Source: Kuschelorhynchus macadamiae (taxonomy: Eukaryota > Arthropoda > Insecta > Coleoptera > Curculionidae). Taken from it: a DNA stretch of 64,000 nt. The position numbers and the translations under genes are program-made. The notes under the pieces are model-generated. The model searched no databases, was not told the DNA's origin, and worked only from the letters and a program-made list of their open reading frames with translations. Where the stretch lies: positions 1,847,001 through 1,911,000 of the forward strand of contig JAUTXW010000347.1 of assembly GCA_030620095.1 (NCBI GenBank). Direction: 5' to 3'. Positions 33,941 through 44,187 of this stretch are shown here, piece after piece (within the stretch, counting starts at the first letter, position 1; the number at the start of each line of letters is the position of its first letter).

Positions 33941-35162
33941 ATGAATAATCGCTTTGGGCTAGTTCAAGAAGAGGAAATTGATGAAAATATAATTGGAAGC
34001 GAACCAAGAAACGCCGTTAAATCCACGCAGAGCATCTGGAGACAGTTTATGTCATTCTGCGATGAAAAAAACTATACGTTGGACCAAGATACTCCAGTAT
34101 CCCAACTAGCAATGATTTTGAAAAGTTGGGCCTACAATATGCGAAAAATAAACGGGGAGGAATATAAAGAAGGCACGGTAAAAATTATTTGGAATGTGAC
34201 GGCGAAATTATTGATGGAAAGGTATTTTTCAATGAATACAAAATCAAAATAAACCCCTTCGAGCAGATCGAATTCAAATCGGCCCGAGACGCAAAAAAAT
34301 GCCAAAACAAGACATTTGCAAGGTATTGAAGGCAAACGCAGAGAATCGGCCGTTTTTTTAACATACAATGAATTAAAAAATCTAATCGAAGCTTGTGATG
34401 AATCAACTCCAGCGGGTTTACAAAAGAAGTGTTTTTTTTTGTTGTCCTATGTATTAGCCTGGAGAGGAGGAGAAGGTGCAAGAGCCGAAGCAACTTTTTT
34501 CAAAGAAGAAACTGACAACTTCGGAGGAAAAACAGGTAGAATTCAATACAACCCTGTTTTTTCTAAAACATGTCAAGGTGGTGGCCGAAAACTCGCAGAT
34601 TCGAAGTGGTTGGTGAGAAACGAGAGAAGTCCCAGCTTTTGCCCAGTAAGAATTTATAAAGAATTACAAGATAAAAGGAAAAGTATCTCCAACACTCGAC
34701 TATTTTTGACGCCAAACCCCCATTGGAAAATTTCCGGAAAATGGTTCAAAAACAGCCCAGTAGGAGAAAACGAGATTTCAACTTGGACAAAAAAACAAGC
34801 ACAGAAATCAGGCCTCAATACCACAAAAAAATTTACCAACCATTCCCTTAGAGCTACTGCCGTGTCCAAGCTGGCCAAAAGCGGACTGTGTCGGAGCAAA
34901 ACTTGATAAAAATTACAGGTCATTCGAATGCGAAATCCCTATCAAGTTATTTGCAAGTGGATTCAGATCACCACAAAAAAATTATTGAAAAAATGAGGGA
35001 ACCTGGAAGAGAACCACCTCAACAGCACGTGCATCCAGCCCCTGTAGCAGCACAAGTACAAGTAGTGGTCTGACGGCATCTTCTACGTCGTCGCAAAACA
35101 ACAATGTGGTTAATAATTATCAGAACTGTACCTTTTATTATACAATCAATAATAAAAATTGA
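33941..35162 (+). pseudogene. Crypton transposon tyrosine recombinase, copy 1
   Basis: Reads MNNRFGLVQEEEIDENIIG, then an N-terminal core-binding-like part (TQSIWRQFMSFCDEKNYTL, SWAYNMRKINGEEYKEGTVKIIWNV), INPFEQIEFKSARDAK, ESAVFLTYNELKNLIEAC, LSYVLAWRGGEGARAEATFF (first catalytic Arg region), CPVRIYKELQ, TNHSLRATAVSKLAKSG (the HxxR motif) and LIKITGHSNAKSLSSYLQVD (His and catalytic Tyr). The C-terminus is Ser/Asn-rich and ends with NNYQNCTFYYTINNKN at 35162. This is the R-HxxR-H-Y arrangement of tyrosine recombinases, with the DUF3504-like context of Cryptons. Frameshifts lie near 34215, 34320, 34890 and 35040, so it is inactive, but the active-site residues survive. Cryptons have no TIRs, so ends are not defined. 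Confidence 0.8.
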
Positions 35163-35482
35163 ATATTTAGATTTATATTAAGTACTTTTCAATATTTAGA
35201 CAAATAATTTTATTAGTATATTATTATTCAATTTGGGTTCAATTTGTTACCAAATTCAAATTTCTGAACTTGAAATAGGTATGTATTTAATATTCAGTTA
35301 ATAAAGCTCAGTTTCCCTGTATTTGATTCGTGGAATATTCCTCCTAAATACCATACCATAAGAAAACACGCATTCGTGAAAAATTATCGGAAATTTTTAA
35401 GCACTCGTGGTATTATCCCCGATAATTGTAGGTGACAATTACATACTGAAAATTAAACTATAATAATTCCATCATATGACGT
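35163..35482. other. Spacer between Crypton and hAT
   Basis: Noncoding AT-rich DNA. Probably the Crypton 3' region. The 8 bp TATGACGT at 35475-35482 are the hAT target duplication. Confidence 0.5.
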
Positions 35483-35761
35483 CAGTGGACGGTTGCGGGT
35501 GAAAAAGTAAGTGAAGTGCAAATGAAGCAAGAAAATATCGCAATAATTATTTTTCCAGAATTTTTTTATATGTGGAGGGGGTAGAATATTTTTTTACGAA
35601 TTACATAAATTGTGTATACTAAATCAATTCTCCTATCCTTCATAGCAGCAAATTTATGGATTACATCCTCATAAAATAGATGAGTTGCCCTAATCTCTTC
35701 CAGAAATTCCTTTTGAATTGAAATATTGTCAAGAGAAGTAAGTCTTTCTTGAAATATTATA

Positions 35762-38547
35762 CAGTGTGTCCCAAATTCGCTTTTTTTATAGGGATCTCGG
35801 CTCCTATTATACCTACAGCAATGGTTAAATGGGGAAAGTTTTAGAGGAAACTTAATGCATTCGATATCTGGCTTCAGATTTACGATCAATCAATAAGTTT
35901 GGGAAATATCGGCGAAAAACCGAAAATGGCGGATTTCGTTTTTAGCCAGTCTATCCAGACCGGTACATTTGACAGCTGTCAAAATGTGACATTATTTGGA
36001 CACATTTTTAAGACAAATAAGATGGCGTATATAACACGTCTTCATTGTTTTTCAATTTTCATTTTTCTTATGACCGCCATATTGGATTTTTCGATTTTTG
36101 GAAAGAGCCTAAAATTTCCAGTCTAGTGATATGTCACAAGGCATTAAAGATTTTAGTGTCATCAAAATATCACACTTCGTAAATTAGGTTTCAATGTTTT
36201 TAAAGGAGGCCATGATTTATTTGTCACAAGATTACATTAATAAGTAAGTAATGTATTGAACGCATTGAATTTTCAATACAACATGAACGTAAATAACGAC
36301 TTAAAAAATCTAAATGAGCTTCAACTACTTTGTAAGTGGGTAACATTAATTTACAAATCTGCAAAATGACGTCCATTTGCATCGAGACATTTTTGACAAT
36401 TGATGAGTGTTTTTCGTACAACCCTGGTAAGTGTATTTCGGTTAATATTTCTAAATGTGTCCAAAACTCTTTGTCTCACGATTTCTATGGTCACGGGGGG
36501 ATCAAATTCATAGATTTCATTCTTCGTGTGACTCCAGAGGTAGAAATGCAAGGGCGACAGGTCAGGGGATCTAGGAGGCCAACATATTGGACCATTTAAA
36601 GAAATTATTCTTTCGTCAAACTGCTCTCTTAAGAAGGTCCCGACTTGAATGGTATTGCGAGCCGGACATCCGTCTTGTCGAAAACAAGTTCTTCTTAATT
36701 CATCTTCCGTTAGAATAGCTCGTAAGGTTGGTACAACCTGGTTTCGCAAAAGCTCTAGGTACCTCTGCCCGTTTAGTTTGTAATCAAACAAAAATGGTCC
36801 AATAAGTCGATTTCCTGAAATGATTAATAATTTATAAATAGGTGCCCAACAGTCAAGAGCGGCCGGGTAGTGCTAGAAACCATAAATTATAAAGGGAAAA
36901 TTATCTTTATTAAAAAGTAGATATTTTCTTTCCAAAAAAATTATCGAAACATGAGCTTGTATACAGTTGAAACCTATTCAGCTTTATTATAAAAAAGAAA
37001 AACATATTTGGAAGTAATAGCCGTAATAAATTATTTTGTTGGTATTGCATATTAATTTCGGAAATACTAAATCAATTTATTTCAGTGATATTAATCTTAC
37101 ACCGTGCCTAATAAAATACATAAAATATCAAAAGAAAAACCTTGCGTTTTAAAATTTGTGTTAATAAATGTATAGAACCCAATTCTATTTTTATAGGTTC
37201 TCCAAAACTACAATACAAAATGATTGAATAAAAATGTAATACAATAACAAAAAAGTAAGTTGACTGACTAGAGTAGAACGTTTTACTTTTTTTTATTAGA
37301 TTATACTCTTTTAGTATCATCAAAGAACTAAACGAAAAAAAAAAGATTATTAATTGACCATTATTTGGTACCTATTTAAAAAAGATTGGTTAGATTAACT
37401 TACCAATGATCCAACACCAAACGTTACTTCCAAATCTGATCTGTAGACGTCTCTCTGCCACTTCGTGAGGATTTTGCATAGCCCAATGATGATGGTTGTG
37501 CCTGTTAAAGACTCCACAATTTGTGAACCTGCTCTCATCGGACCACAAGACATGATTTACAAAATCAGGATTTTCATTACATCTCCTAGTGTACCACTCA
37601 CAGAACTGTAGACGTCTTGGAAAATCAGTTTTCTTAAGTTCTTTGTACTATTATGGGTTTCTAAGGATGGTACTTATTCTTTTTTAAAAGTCTCTGTACT
37701 GTTGATTTTGGCACATTAGTTTCCTGTTCTACAGTTTTTACCGATGCACTAGGGTTTTCGTTGATAACTTGTAAAATGTTTCTGTCTCGATTTTTATTGT
37801 TATTATTGTATCCGCTTCTAGGTTATTAAAAAGGCACCATGGTTAATTAAATTAACTACGATTTTCCTGAATTGGGTTTTATGAGGCTACCGTCGTTCGG
37901 GGTACATGTCCAAATACCTTGCTGAGATAACGTCGGCGTTTCTGTATGATTGAAACTATAGAGCTAACATTTCAACTTTTTCTTTATTTGAATACGGGAT
38001 GCCGGCCATTTTCTATAGGTTTTGACAATTTATGTGAAAAAGTTAGAAAAAACTGAAACCTAACTTATTAAAACACAGCTTTAATATTTCGATGATAACT
38101 TAAAATCAAAATGCAATTTTATTACAGATAAATCATGGCCTCCTTAGAAAAAACTGAAACCTAACTTTACGAAGTTTAATATTCCTTCCAAAAATCGAAA
38201 AATTCAATATGGCGGCCATAAGAACAATGAAAGTTGAGGCGGATTGCGGGTTAACAAAAAACAATGAAGACGTGTCGTATACCCCATCTTATTTGTCTTA
38301 AAAATGTGTCCGAATAATGTTACATTTTGGCAGCTGTCAAATTTACCGTTCTGAATATACTGGCCAAAAACGAAATCCGCCATTTTCAGTTTTCCCCGAT
38401 ATTTCCAAAAACAATTGATCGATCGTAAATCTGAAGCCGGATATCGAATGCAATAAGTTTCCTCTAAAACTTTCCCCATTTAACCTTTGCTGTAGGTATA
38501 ATAGGACCCGAGATCCCTGTATAGAGAAGCGAATCTGGGACACACTG
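35762..38547 (-). mobile_element. Mariner-type element C nested in the hAT
   Basis: Starts CAGTGTGTCCCAAATTCGC, ends with the inverted equivalent, flanked by TA on both sides (35760-35761 and 38548-38549). TIRs of about 450-480 bp. The left TIR has an extra stretch around 36115-36185 that the right lacks. The transposase gene with one long intron lies on the minus strand. It interrupts the hATC coding region of hAT copy 2 and is therefore younger than that hAT. Confidence 0.92.
36351..38009 (-). pseudogene. Mariner-type transposase C, one intron, third Asp changed to His
   Basis: Start MAGIPYSNKEKVEML at 38009. Exon 1 runs to 37404 with frame breaks: NILQVINENPSASVKTVEQE, PKSTVQRLLKKNKYHP, LQFCEWYTRRCNENPDF, VLWSDESRFTNCGVFNRHN (first Asp), RLQIRFGSNVWCWII. 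A 589-bp intron (36815-37403) has a GTAAGT donor and a TTTCAG acceptor and restores frame into NRLIGPFLFDYKLNGQRYLELL. Exon 2 is open to 36351: FRQDGCPARNT (second Asp), CWPPRSPDLSPLHFYLW. The residue 42 positions after the second Asp is His where the paralogues have Asp, and the usual GAPAH is GCPAR. Frame breaks plus the His make it inactive. Confidence 0.85.
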
Positions 38548-39789
38548 TATTTCTTAAATAGGTTTTTACACATTTGAAGCAAGAAAAACTTCTTTCTACT
38601 GAAGCACTTGTCGACGGTATTGTCAAAATAAGGGAAAACAATTTATATGCTACGGTAAAAATATATTTATTTTTATTAATTTTTTTCACTTGCTCTTGAA
38701 GCGATATATTCCAATTACTCTCATCGGCAAAAATAAGACCAAGCTCATTTTTAAGTCGTTGACTTTTTGAAAATATTTCCTCATATAACTGCTACAAATT
38801 TTCAAACAGGCCAGTCGGAAAATTTAACATGAAAATGTAAGTTTTTCACAGTCTTGAAATCTTAGTGTCATTTCCATTAAATATGGTCCAATATTTCATA
38901 AAAAAGGGTTCTGTACTTAATCCTTATTTCCTCAGGTGAAAGCTTAGCAAACTCACGTTTGTAATCATTTATTTCTGTAATAGAATTTGCTTTATTAAAT
39001 ATGCTATTAAAAAAATGTTCATTTCTTTTTTTATAGAGCGCTTCACGACAGCGTTTTATATTGGATATGCAAAAATGAATGTCAAGCGATTTTTTTTGAA
39101 GAACGTCAAATAGTATGTCCGTGATTGAGAAAATGTCATTAAACACTAAGGCCAGAAATGTGAATCGTTCATCTCACCTAAAAATCCTTTCGCAAGGCGG
39201 ATTGATTTTTCATCAGATTTGTCAGAGTTTGTAATAAATTCAAAGACGTCTTTTAATTTATTCCAGTCTTGAATAATCACATTTACTAACTTCGAATTTG
39301 AAGTTGTAACAACACCATAAATAAATATAACACAAAACAGTCAAGTTAACTGCAAAGGAACTCACCGGTTGCAGCGAAATCCGCGAAGTTAAAAACCACC
39401 GCAAACTGAACGACACGTGGGTGTAGTGTATTGCGCCTGCAATTCACCGAGAGCGTTGTATGGCGCTGGGCTCGACGTCATCGAGTAAGCGTTGTCATGG
39501 CAACATAATAGGAAAATCGTAAACTAAACATAGCACCTCCAGCAAAGTCAAAACGGTTTGCGCCACTGTTATAGTTGTTATAATAAAGTTCGATTGAAAG
39601 TTTTAAAAAGACATGCCGCCAACGGTCAAGTAAAATATTTATTCCAGATGTACAGTTTATTTTTTACCAATTAGGTGAATAAATGAATGTAAAAACTAAA
39701 ATTTTAAGATATATATAATAAATATAGTTCGATGTTTGCTTGTTTATTTTTCCTGGTGAAGTAGCACTTCACCTGAATAGCCGCCACTG

Positions 39790-40019
39790 TATGACGTAGG
39801 TATTCAAATATCCTGGAGGCTTATGAGAACAGAATTAAAGCCATCGTAACTCTCGGACTAAAACATACAAACAAGTCAATTTAACATCAGTAAATTTCGT
39901 TGGAATTAATAACCCGCTTATTTTCTTTAAAAAAACACATTTACAAAAAGTATTCCAAAAAAGTCATTTATGTAGAAGCAGTTGATGGAGTTTTGTTCAT
40001 CCAGAGGCCAAAGAAAGCT
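39790..40019. other. Spacer, no gene
   Basis: Begins with the second copy of the hAT target duplication TATGACGT (39790-39797). The rest is noncoding. Confidence 0.6.
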
Positions 40020-40619
40020 TTCAGCAGGGTAGTCTAGTCGTAGCTTAGGCGCTTTAGTATGATAAAACTAGACGAAGAAGATAACAAAGAGAGTACTGTA
40101 AAGACCATATGGAATCTAATACCAAAAATGGTCATGGATCACCACTTCTAGGAGCACAAAATTATAATACATCCTTTTGAGCAACACGAATTTAAATCGA
40201 CCAGGGAAGCAATGGATGCTAAGCGGTGTGATTTGCAGAAACGAGAACACCCCTGAAAGTTTACAAAAAAATATTTTTTGTGCTTATGAGTTGGAAAAGT
40301 GAGGTGGAGAAGGAGTAACGGCGCTAAACTGTTTCTTTAAAGACATAGCCAAAACCCATTGGACCTTTTTCTCACCACCCACCCAGAGTTTTATCAGTAT
40401 TCCATTTCAGCTCCTCTGAGTTCCTCTGGCAACGATCTAATTAGTGTTTTCTGTCCCATACAATAGGAAATTGTAGAATCCAAGCCACCTCGTACTATTT
40501 GGTACTATAATTCCGCTGCTTGGAGTGGGTTGCAACGATCCAATTTGTTCAGAAATCTCGGATGTAATCCAATTAGGTAAAGAAAACAAAATGTTGTGAT
40601 AATGCCAGACTAGAGAAAA

Positions 40620-40740
40620 TCTGTACTATAACAATTTTCTTAAGAACCTTACTACGGAAAATCCACAGGCAAAAAACGAGGCACGAAATCATTACAATCG
40701 TATAATTCTCGAAACCAAAAATGCCTTCAACACACGCATA
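40620..40740 (+). pseudogene. Possible LINE connector fragment inside Crypton copy 2
   Basis: Reads ENLYYNNFLKNLTTENPQAK then RNHYNRIILETKNAFNTRIKNK, the type of Lys/Asn-rich helix found between LINE endonuclease and RT. Short, weak evidence. Confidence 0.3.
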
Positions 40741-40755
40741 AAAAATAAAGTTCTT

Positions 40756-40946
40756 TTATAAAATCATCGTTCTTGGGATTAGACCGTATCAAATTGGAAT
40801 TGCTAGGCGACGTTTCGCCTTCGATTGAGGCATCTTCAGGGATCTTTACTCCACGAAAATCTGAACAGTCAGTTCGAAGACGAAACGTCAGATAGTAATT
40901 CCAATTTGACACGGTCTAATCCCAAGAACTATGATTTCATAATTGG
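40756..40946. repeat. Inverted repeat made of two hammerhead-type half elements
   Basis: About 60 bp at 40756-40816 (containing TCTTGGGATTAGACCGTATC) is repeated inverted at 40880-40946 (reverse complement TCTTGGGATTAGACCGTGTC). Each arm ends inward at GAAACGTC. The left arm, read on the minus strand, also has the stem II hairpin and a CTGAAGA core; the right arm lacks these. It looks like two copies joined head to head. Confidence 0.75.
40806..40845 (-). ncRNA. Degenerate hammerhead-type motif
   Basis: Minus strand: CTGAAGA (40833-40839; canonical CTGATGA with one change), hairpin GCCT/AGGC (40817-40832), GAAA (40813-40816), then CGTC, where ACGT can act as a two-pair stem III and GTC is the standard cleavage triplet. 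Stem I is poor. The core change probably abolishes cleavage. Confidence 0.45.
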
Positions 40947-41184
40947 CCAAAGCCGTGAAAGCTTCCGTACTATGTTAACAAAGTTCTATATTGACAAAAT
41001 GGGAACCAATCTTTTTAGTCGCTTGCCAAAAATATTAAGCAAAACATCTTTCTACCCCTAACTTCTGGTGATGAAATTATATAATATCCTTGACGTCTAA
41101 ACCAAAAGCTGAGCTGTTTTCATCAAAAGTATTTCTGTAGTGGTTCACGGTTAACTTTCGCTAAATCAACGCAGGTATTGCACA

Positions 41185-41386
41185 GTGATTTGCAATCTTA
41201 TTCACAGCTATGCTGACGATAGCATCTTCCACTCCAATATACAACTTCTCAGACCTATCTCCAAGATTGAAATTGATGATAGGCGTAGAGTAATAACTTT
41301 ATCCCTAACCGAGGACCTCATTAATATCGTAGAATGGGGATCAAAGAACCTTGTCCAGTTCAACTCCACTAAGACCACAGCAGGTC
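41185..41386 (+). pseudogene. LINE RT fragment around motif C
   Basis: Open stretch ICNLIHSYADDSIFHSNIQL (YADD catalytic motif C), then ITLSLTEDLINIVEWGSKNLVQFNSTKTT, the region just after motif C in Jockey/CR1-like RTs. It joins Crypton sequence at about 41387 without a recognisable LINE 3' end. Confidence 0.65.
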
Positions 41387-41784
41387 CAAAATTGGCTAAA
41401 AGCGGAGTTTCCGAGTAAGATCTTATAAACATTACAGGACACGACAACTTCAAATCGATTGGACCATACCTTCAAATGGACCATGAACACCATCAAACAA
41501 TTACAGGTAAAATGAGATCAGAAATTGGCTATAGCTTGCAGCATGAAGCCCGTTCCACGTCAAATAACAATGCTTATACTGACAGTTCAAGTAATTGAAA
41601 CCAAACTTGTCAATACATTATAAATTATAATAATTGTAATATAAATTACAACAAATAAAATACGTTATTGTTAAATAAATATTATTTATATTTTGTTTGA
41701 GAAATTTTCTACCGAACATCATTCGGGCACCAAAAATCAACCAAATAATTCGGAGTTGGGAGTTATCGGTAATTGTTGTTGCCC

Positions 41785-41960
41785 TTATGATATTATAAAT
41801 GATAATTTTCCTGGCAGTTGGACTCGCACACGCATGGCCCTATCAGATGGCCAGCTAGGTCGCCTGACCTTTCGGTGCTAGATTTTTTTTATACCGTGCA
41901 CCTACTTTATAAAGTCAAATTTTCAAGAAGAAATACATGTCTTTTAATATGTTCTAACGC
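41785..41960 (+). pseudogene. Mariner-type transposase fragment
   Basis: Reads NDNFPGSWTRTH then, one frame over, GPIRWPARSPDLSVLDFF (third catalytic Asp region of the DD41D type). Only this segment is recognisable. Confidence 0.6.
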
Positions 41961-42325
41961 ATATTATAACTTGCACCATTGCGTAATATAAAAACGTCTA
42001 TAGGAGGGTGGAAGATTTTCTTTGTTAATTTCCACAAAACACCCTATAAAAATAAATTAACTGATCAGAATTTTTTAGTATTTTTTAAAATGTCTTGCAT
42101 TAATACAAAGTGAATAAAAAATTATCATTAGGCTTTTCAAAAATATCTTTTCTTTTTAGGTTTATTATATTAACAGAATTAGAGTTCATTTATAGTCATT
42201 AAAAGTACCCAAATATAATTTATTACGTTATTTTTGACTTTTAATAAAAATCTTTGCTCTTTTTTATCAAAAAAAAAATATTCTAGACAGTTTAAAAACC
42301 AATAAAAACACCAAAAATGATTTAT

Positions 42326-42640
42326 TTAATCACTTAAACTAATCTTACGAAACTTTTCACCTTCAGAAACATCATGTTTAAGACTAATCATCAACAAACC
42401 ATTAGAAATTTTAGCATCACTAACTTTAAAAACATAACCGATATTAAAAGATAAATCAAAATTTCTAATAACCATACCTCTATAAATAAATTCCATTCCT
42501 CCTTTCATTTATAAAAAGTTGACCACTCTCAATACCAACAGTAATATCATCTTTAGAAAATCTAGGTAACCCAACATCAACAGAAAAACTATCTGAATCA
42601 ATCTTTCTTAAATTATAACTAGGAAAATCACTATTAATTT
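42326..42640 (-). pseudogene. Bacterial-type small heat-shock protein (IbpA/Hsp20-like), copy 1
   Basis: Two adjacent minus-strand frames together cover an alpha-crystallin domain. First part: DFPSYNLRKIDSDSFSVDVGL, PRFSKDDITVGIESGQLFIN. Second part (42508-42326): FIYRGMVIRNFDLSFNIG, VFKVSDAKISNGLLMISLKH, DVSEGEKFRKISL. Small heat-shock proteins hold unfolded proteins; the IbpA class of bacteria and some phages has PxYN, a GF pair, Y-x-GIxxRxF and NGLLxIxL followed by PE..K at these same places, and here PSYN, RF, YRGMVIRNF, NGLLMISL and EGEK match. One frameshift with a short deletion separates the halves, and the N-terminus is absent. Codons are strongly T- and A-ending. Not a transposon protein. 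Best read as an old insertion of bacterial or phage origin. Confidence 0.72.
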
Positions 42641-42972
42641 AAAAAAATGTATTTGAAAATTTCAGATTTTGACATACGATCTGAAAATTCATATTTAAAA
42701 AGCGCTATTGTCAGATTTCAGATACTTACGTATCGTCTTTGATCAAGCAAATAAATTGAACAAGGTATATGCTTTTTTTCAGGGTTCTTTATGACTTCAT
42801 ATTTTCAAAACGCAAAGTTGGTCAAACTATATATATTTGAAGTCAAAAAATTAGACACTTTAAATATTTTCAAATAATCTGACATTTATAACCACAATGT
42901 TTAAAATAGATCAAAAATAAAGTACTCAAATCCCTTATTATGAATACCAAATATCATTTGTCATTTTAAAGT
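42326..42972. repeat. Duplicated segment, copy 1 (Hsp20-like remnant plus flank)
   Basis: Matches copy 2, which is spread over 44657-45024, 47313-47530 and 47755-47880 because of later insertions. The shared noncoding part includes GATCTGAAAATTCATATTT and ACAAATATCATTTGTCATTTT-type stretches. Similarity ends at about 42972, where a hAT fragment begins. Confidence 0.75.
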
Positions 42973-42974
42973 CG

Positions 42975-43330
42975 TCTTTCATCACCTCATCTATATTTCC
43001 TACCATGGATGGTATACCGTCTGTTACAACTGCAGAAAGGTTTTGTCAATTCTAAATTATATCGTCTCAGTACTGTCAGCAAACCCTTATAAATATCACA
43101 TCCTTTTGTAGTTCCTTTAATCGGAAAAAGGGCAGCCATCTCTTCAGTGATTTCAAAGTTATTATCAATGCCCCGAATAAAAGCGCAACAGCATAGTATA
43201 CGAACTTCGATGTACGTTCTTTTAATGAATTTTCAATGTCTGCTGCTAACTCTTCGATTCTTTTGGCGACTGTAACACCGGACAAACTAACTTTTCCTTA
43301 ATAAATTCACCATCAGTAAAAGATTTTGAT
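42975..43330 (-). pseudogene. hAT (GTF2IRD2-like) transposase fragment
   Basis: Minus strand across frames: LSGVTVAKRIEELAADIENSLKERTSKFVYYAVAL, then GIDNNFEITEEMAALFPIKG, TTKGCDIYKGLLTVLRRYNLEL and LSAVVTDGIPSMVG. The last block (TDGxPSM) matches VATDGAPSMTGVKNGF of the hAT at 45-47.3 kb, and LERVTESTANRSDQI there parallels VAKRIEELAADIENSL. A short piece of a related but different hAT. Confidence 0.7.
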
Positions 43331-43799
43331 TACAAAGCTATTTTTTAGGATATAATGTAGCTAACCTTCACGCTTGCTTCATTTTCAATGTCCTGCTTTT
43401 GAAAACTATCCTGCTGTCATTGAAGCTCAAGAGCCATTAACTCTATAGGTTGCCTCGAGCGATCTTGACCTATCCCAACTCGGTCTGAGCGATCTACGTC
43501 ACTCGGCGGCCGTTTTGCTTTAGCACGGCATTGTCCATATCTCTTCTGTGTCCGTTTAATTACATACATTAACCTTTTTTTGTTCAAAATTGAAACTTTT
43601 TTGTTACAATAAAATGCAGCCTTCAAGTTATAAGATTATAATTTTAAACTTATGTTTACTGATGTTGGTTCAAATTTTAACCCAGTTTTTTTGCTGAGTG
43701 CATTTCAAAAAGTTCGCGTCGTATTTGAAAAAATATTCTTGTAAAAAGTTTTAGTATGACAAATAGTTGAATAACTTTAGAAAATCTACATTTCTTTAT
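43331..43799. other. No gene supported
   Basis: Contains a 69-codon Lys/Arg-rich minus frame (43417-43626) without recognised family; it may continue the hAT fragment on its left. Confidence 0.4.
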
Positions 43800-44187
43800 A
43801 CAATGTGTCCCAGTAGTGTTCTCGGTTTTGGTGATAACGGTTAGAGATAGAGAACAAGTTTAAATATAAATATTAGTATATAGGATGACTTATATACCCA
43901 CTTAAATAGATTCTCATATATGAAACACCTTATATTTTATTACACATTTGCATTTTATCTAAAATCCTACGTCTACTATACAGTCCAGAGGCCTAAGTTT
44001 AATTGTTTTCGAGATATTGACATTTAAAAACTGGGATTTTCAATTTTGAACAGCTATAGAGTCTAAACTAAACGGTTCAAATTAGAACAAAACGGTTTGC
44101 ACTTTCCTGATTTAGTTTTTAATAGCCTACCATACATTTCTTCTCTATTTCTAACCGGTACCAAGATATCAACCGAGAACACACTAT
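43800..44187. repeat. MITE-like element with mariner-type inverted ends
   Basis: Left end ATGTGTCCCAGTAGTGTTCT and right end (reverse complement) CCCATAGTGTGTTCTCGGTT. Inverted similarity covers about 50 bp (CTCGGTT, GGTTAGA-ATAGAGAA). About 390 bp with no coding content. The GTGTCCC-type end suggests mobilisation by one of the mariner-type transposases. Confidence 0.6.

Larger units (their letters stand above)
35566..39160 (-). pseudogene. hAT transposase remnant, interrupted at the hATC domain
   Basis: Minus-strand coding pieces lie on both sides of the mariner-type insertion. Right piece (about 38550-39160): KRCREALYKKRNEHFF, KLSPEEIRIKYRTLFYEI, then YKLFSLILTIPSTSASVERSFSC, the hATC dimerisation motif. 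Left piece (35566-35760): QERLTSLDNISIQKEFLEEI and FAAMKDRRIDLVYTI, the C-terminal end. The reading frame passes from one to the other if the insertion and one TA are removed, so the mariner-type element landed inside the coding region. The catalytic centre is deleted. Confidence 0.82.
35483..39789 (-). mobile_element. hAT transposon copy 2, with TIRs and perfect 8-bp target duplication, split by a mariner-type element
   Basis: Left end CAGTGGACGGTTGCGGGTGA, right end (reverse complement) CAGTGGCGGCTATTCAGGTG. The 8 bp TATGACGT lies directly outside both ends (35475-35482 and 39790-39797). Removing the 2.79-kb mariner-type element inside leaves about 1.5 kb, so this copy is internally deleted relative to copy 1. 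The right-hand 480 bp (39303-39750) match the 5' noncoding part of copy 1 at 14.3-14.76 kb. The target duplication fixes the boundaries with high certainty. Confidence 0.92.
40020..41655 (+). pseudogene. Crypton tyrosine recombinase, copy 2, interrupted
   Basis: Left part (40020-40370): EEDNKESTVKTIWNLIPKMVMDHHF, IIHPFEQHEFKSTREAMDAK, TPESLQKNIF and GGEGVTALNCFFKD. Each aligns with copy 1 (EEYKEGTVKIIW, INPFEQIEFKSARDAK, TPAGLQKKCF, GGEGARAEATFF); in LEK-stop-GGEG the catalytic Arg codon is now a stop. Right part (41387-41655): KLAKSGVSE then LINITGHDNFKSIGPYLQMDHEHH (catalytic Tyr region) and a C-terminal INYNNCNINYN. The middle of the gene, including HxxR, is replaced by about 1 kb of LINE and hammerhead-type sequence. 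Dead copy of the same family as copy 1. Confidence 0.7.

Noticed and set aside
35899..36126. 75-codon plus-strand frame in the left TIR of mariner element C
   Set aside because: The same frame occurs inverted in the right TIR; it is TIR sequence.
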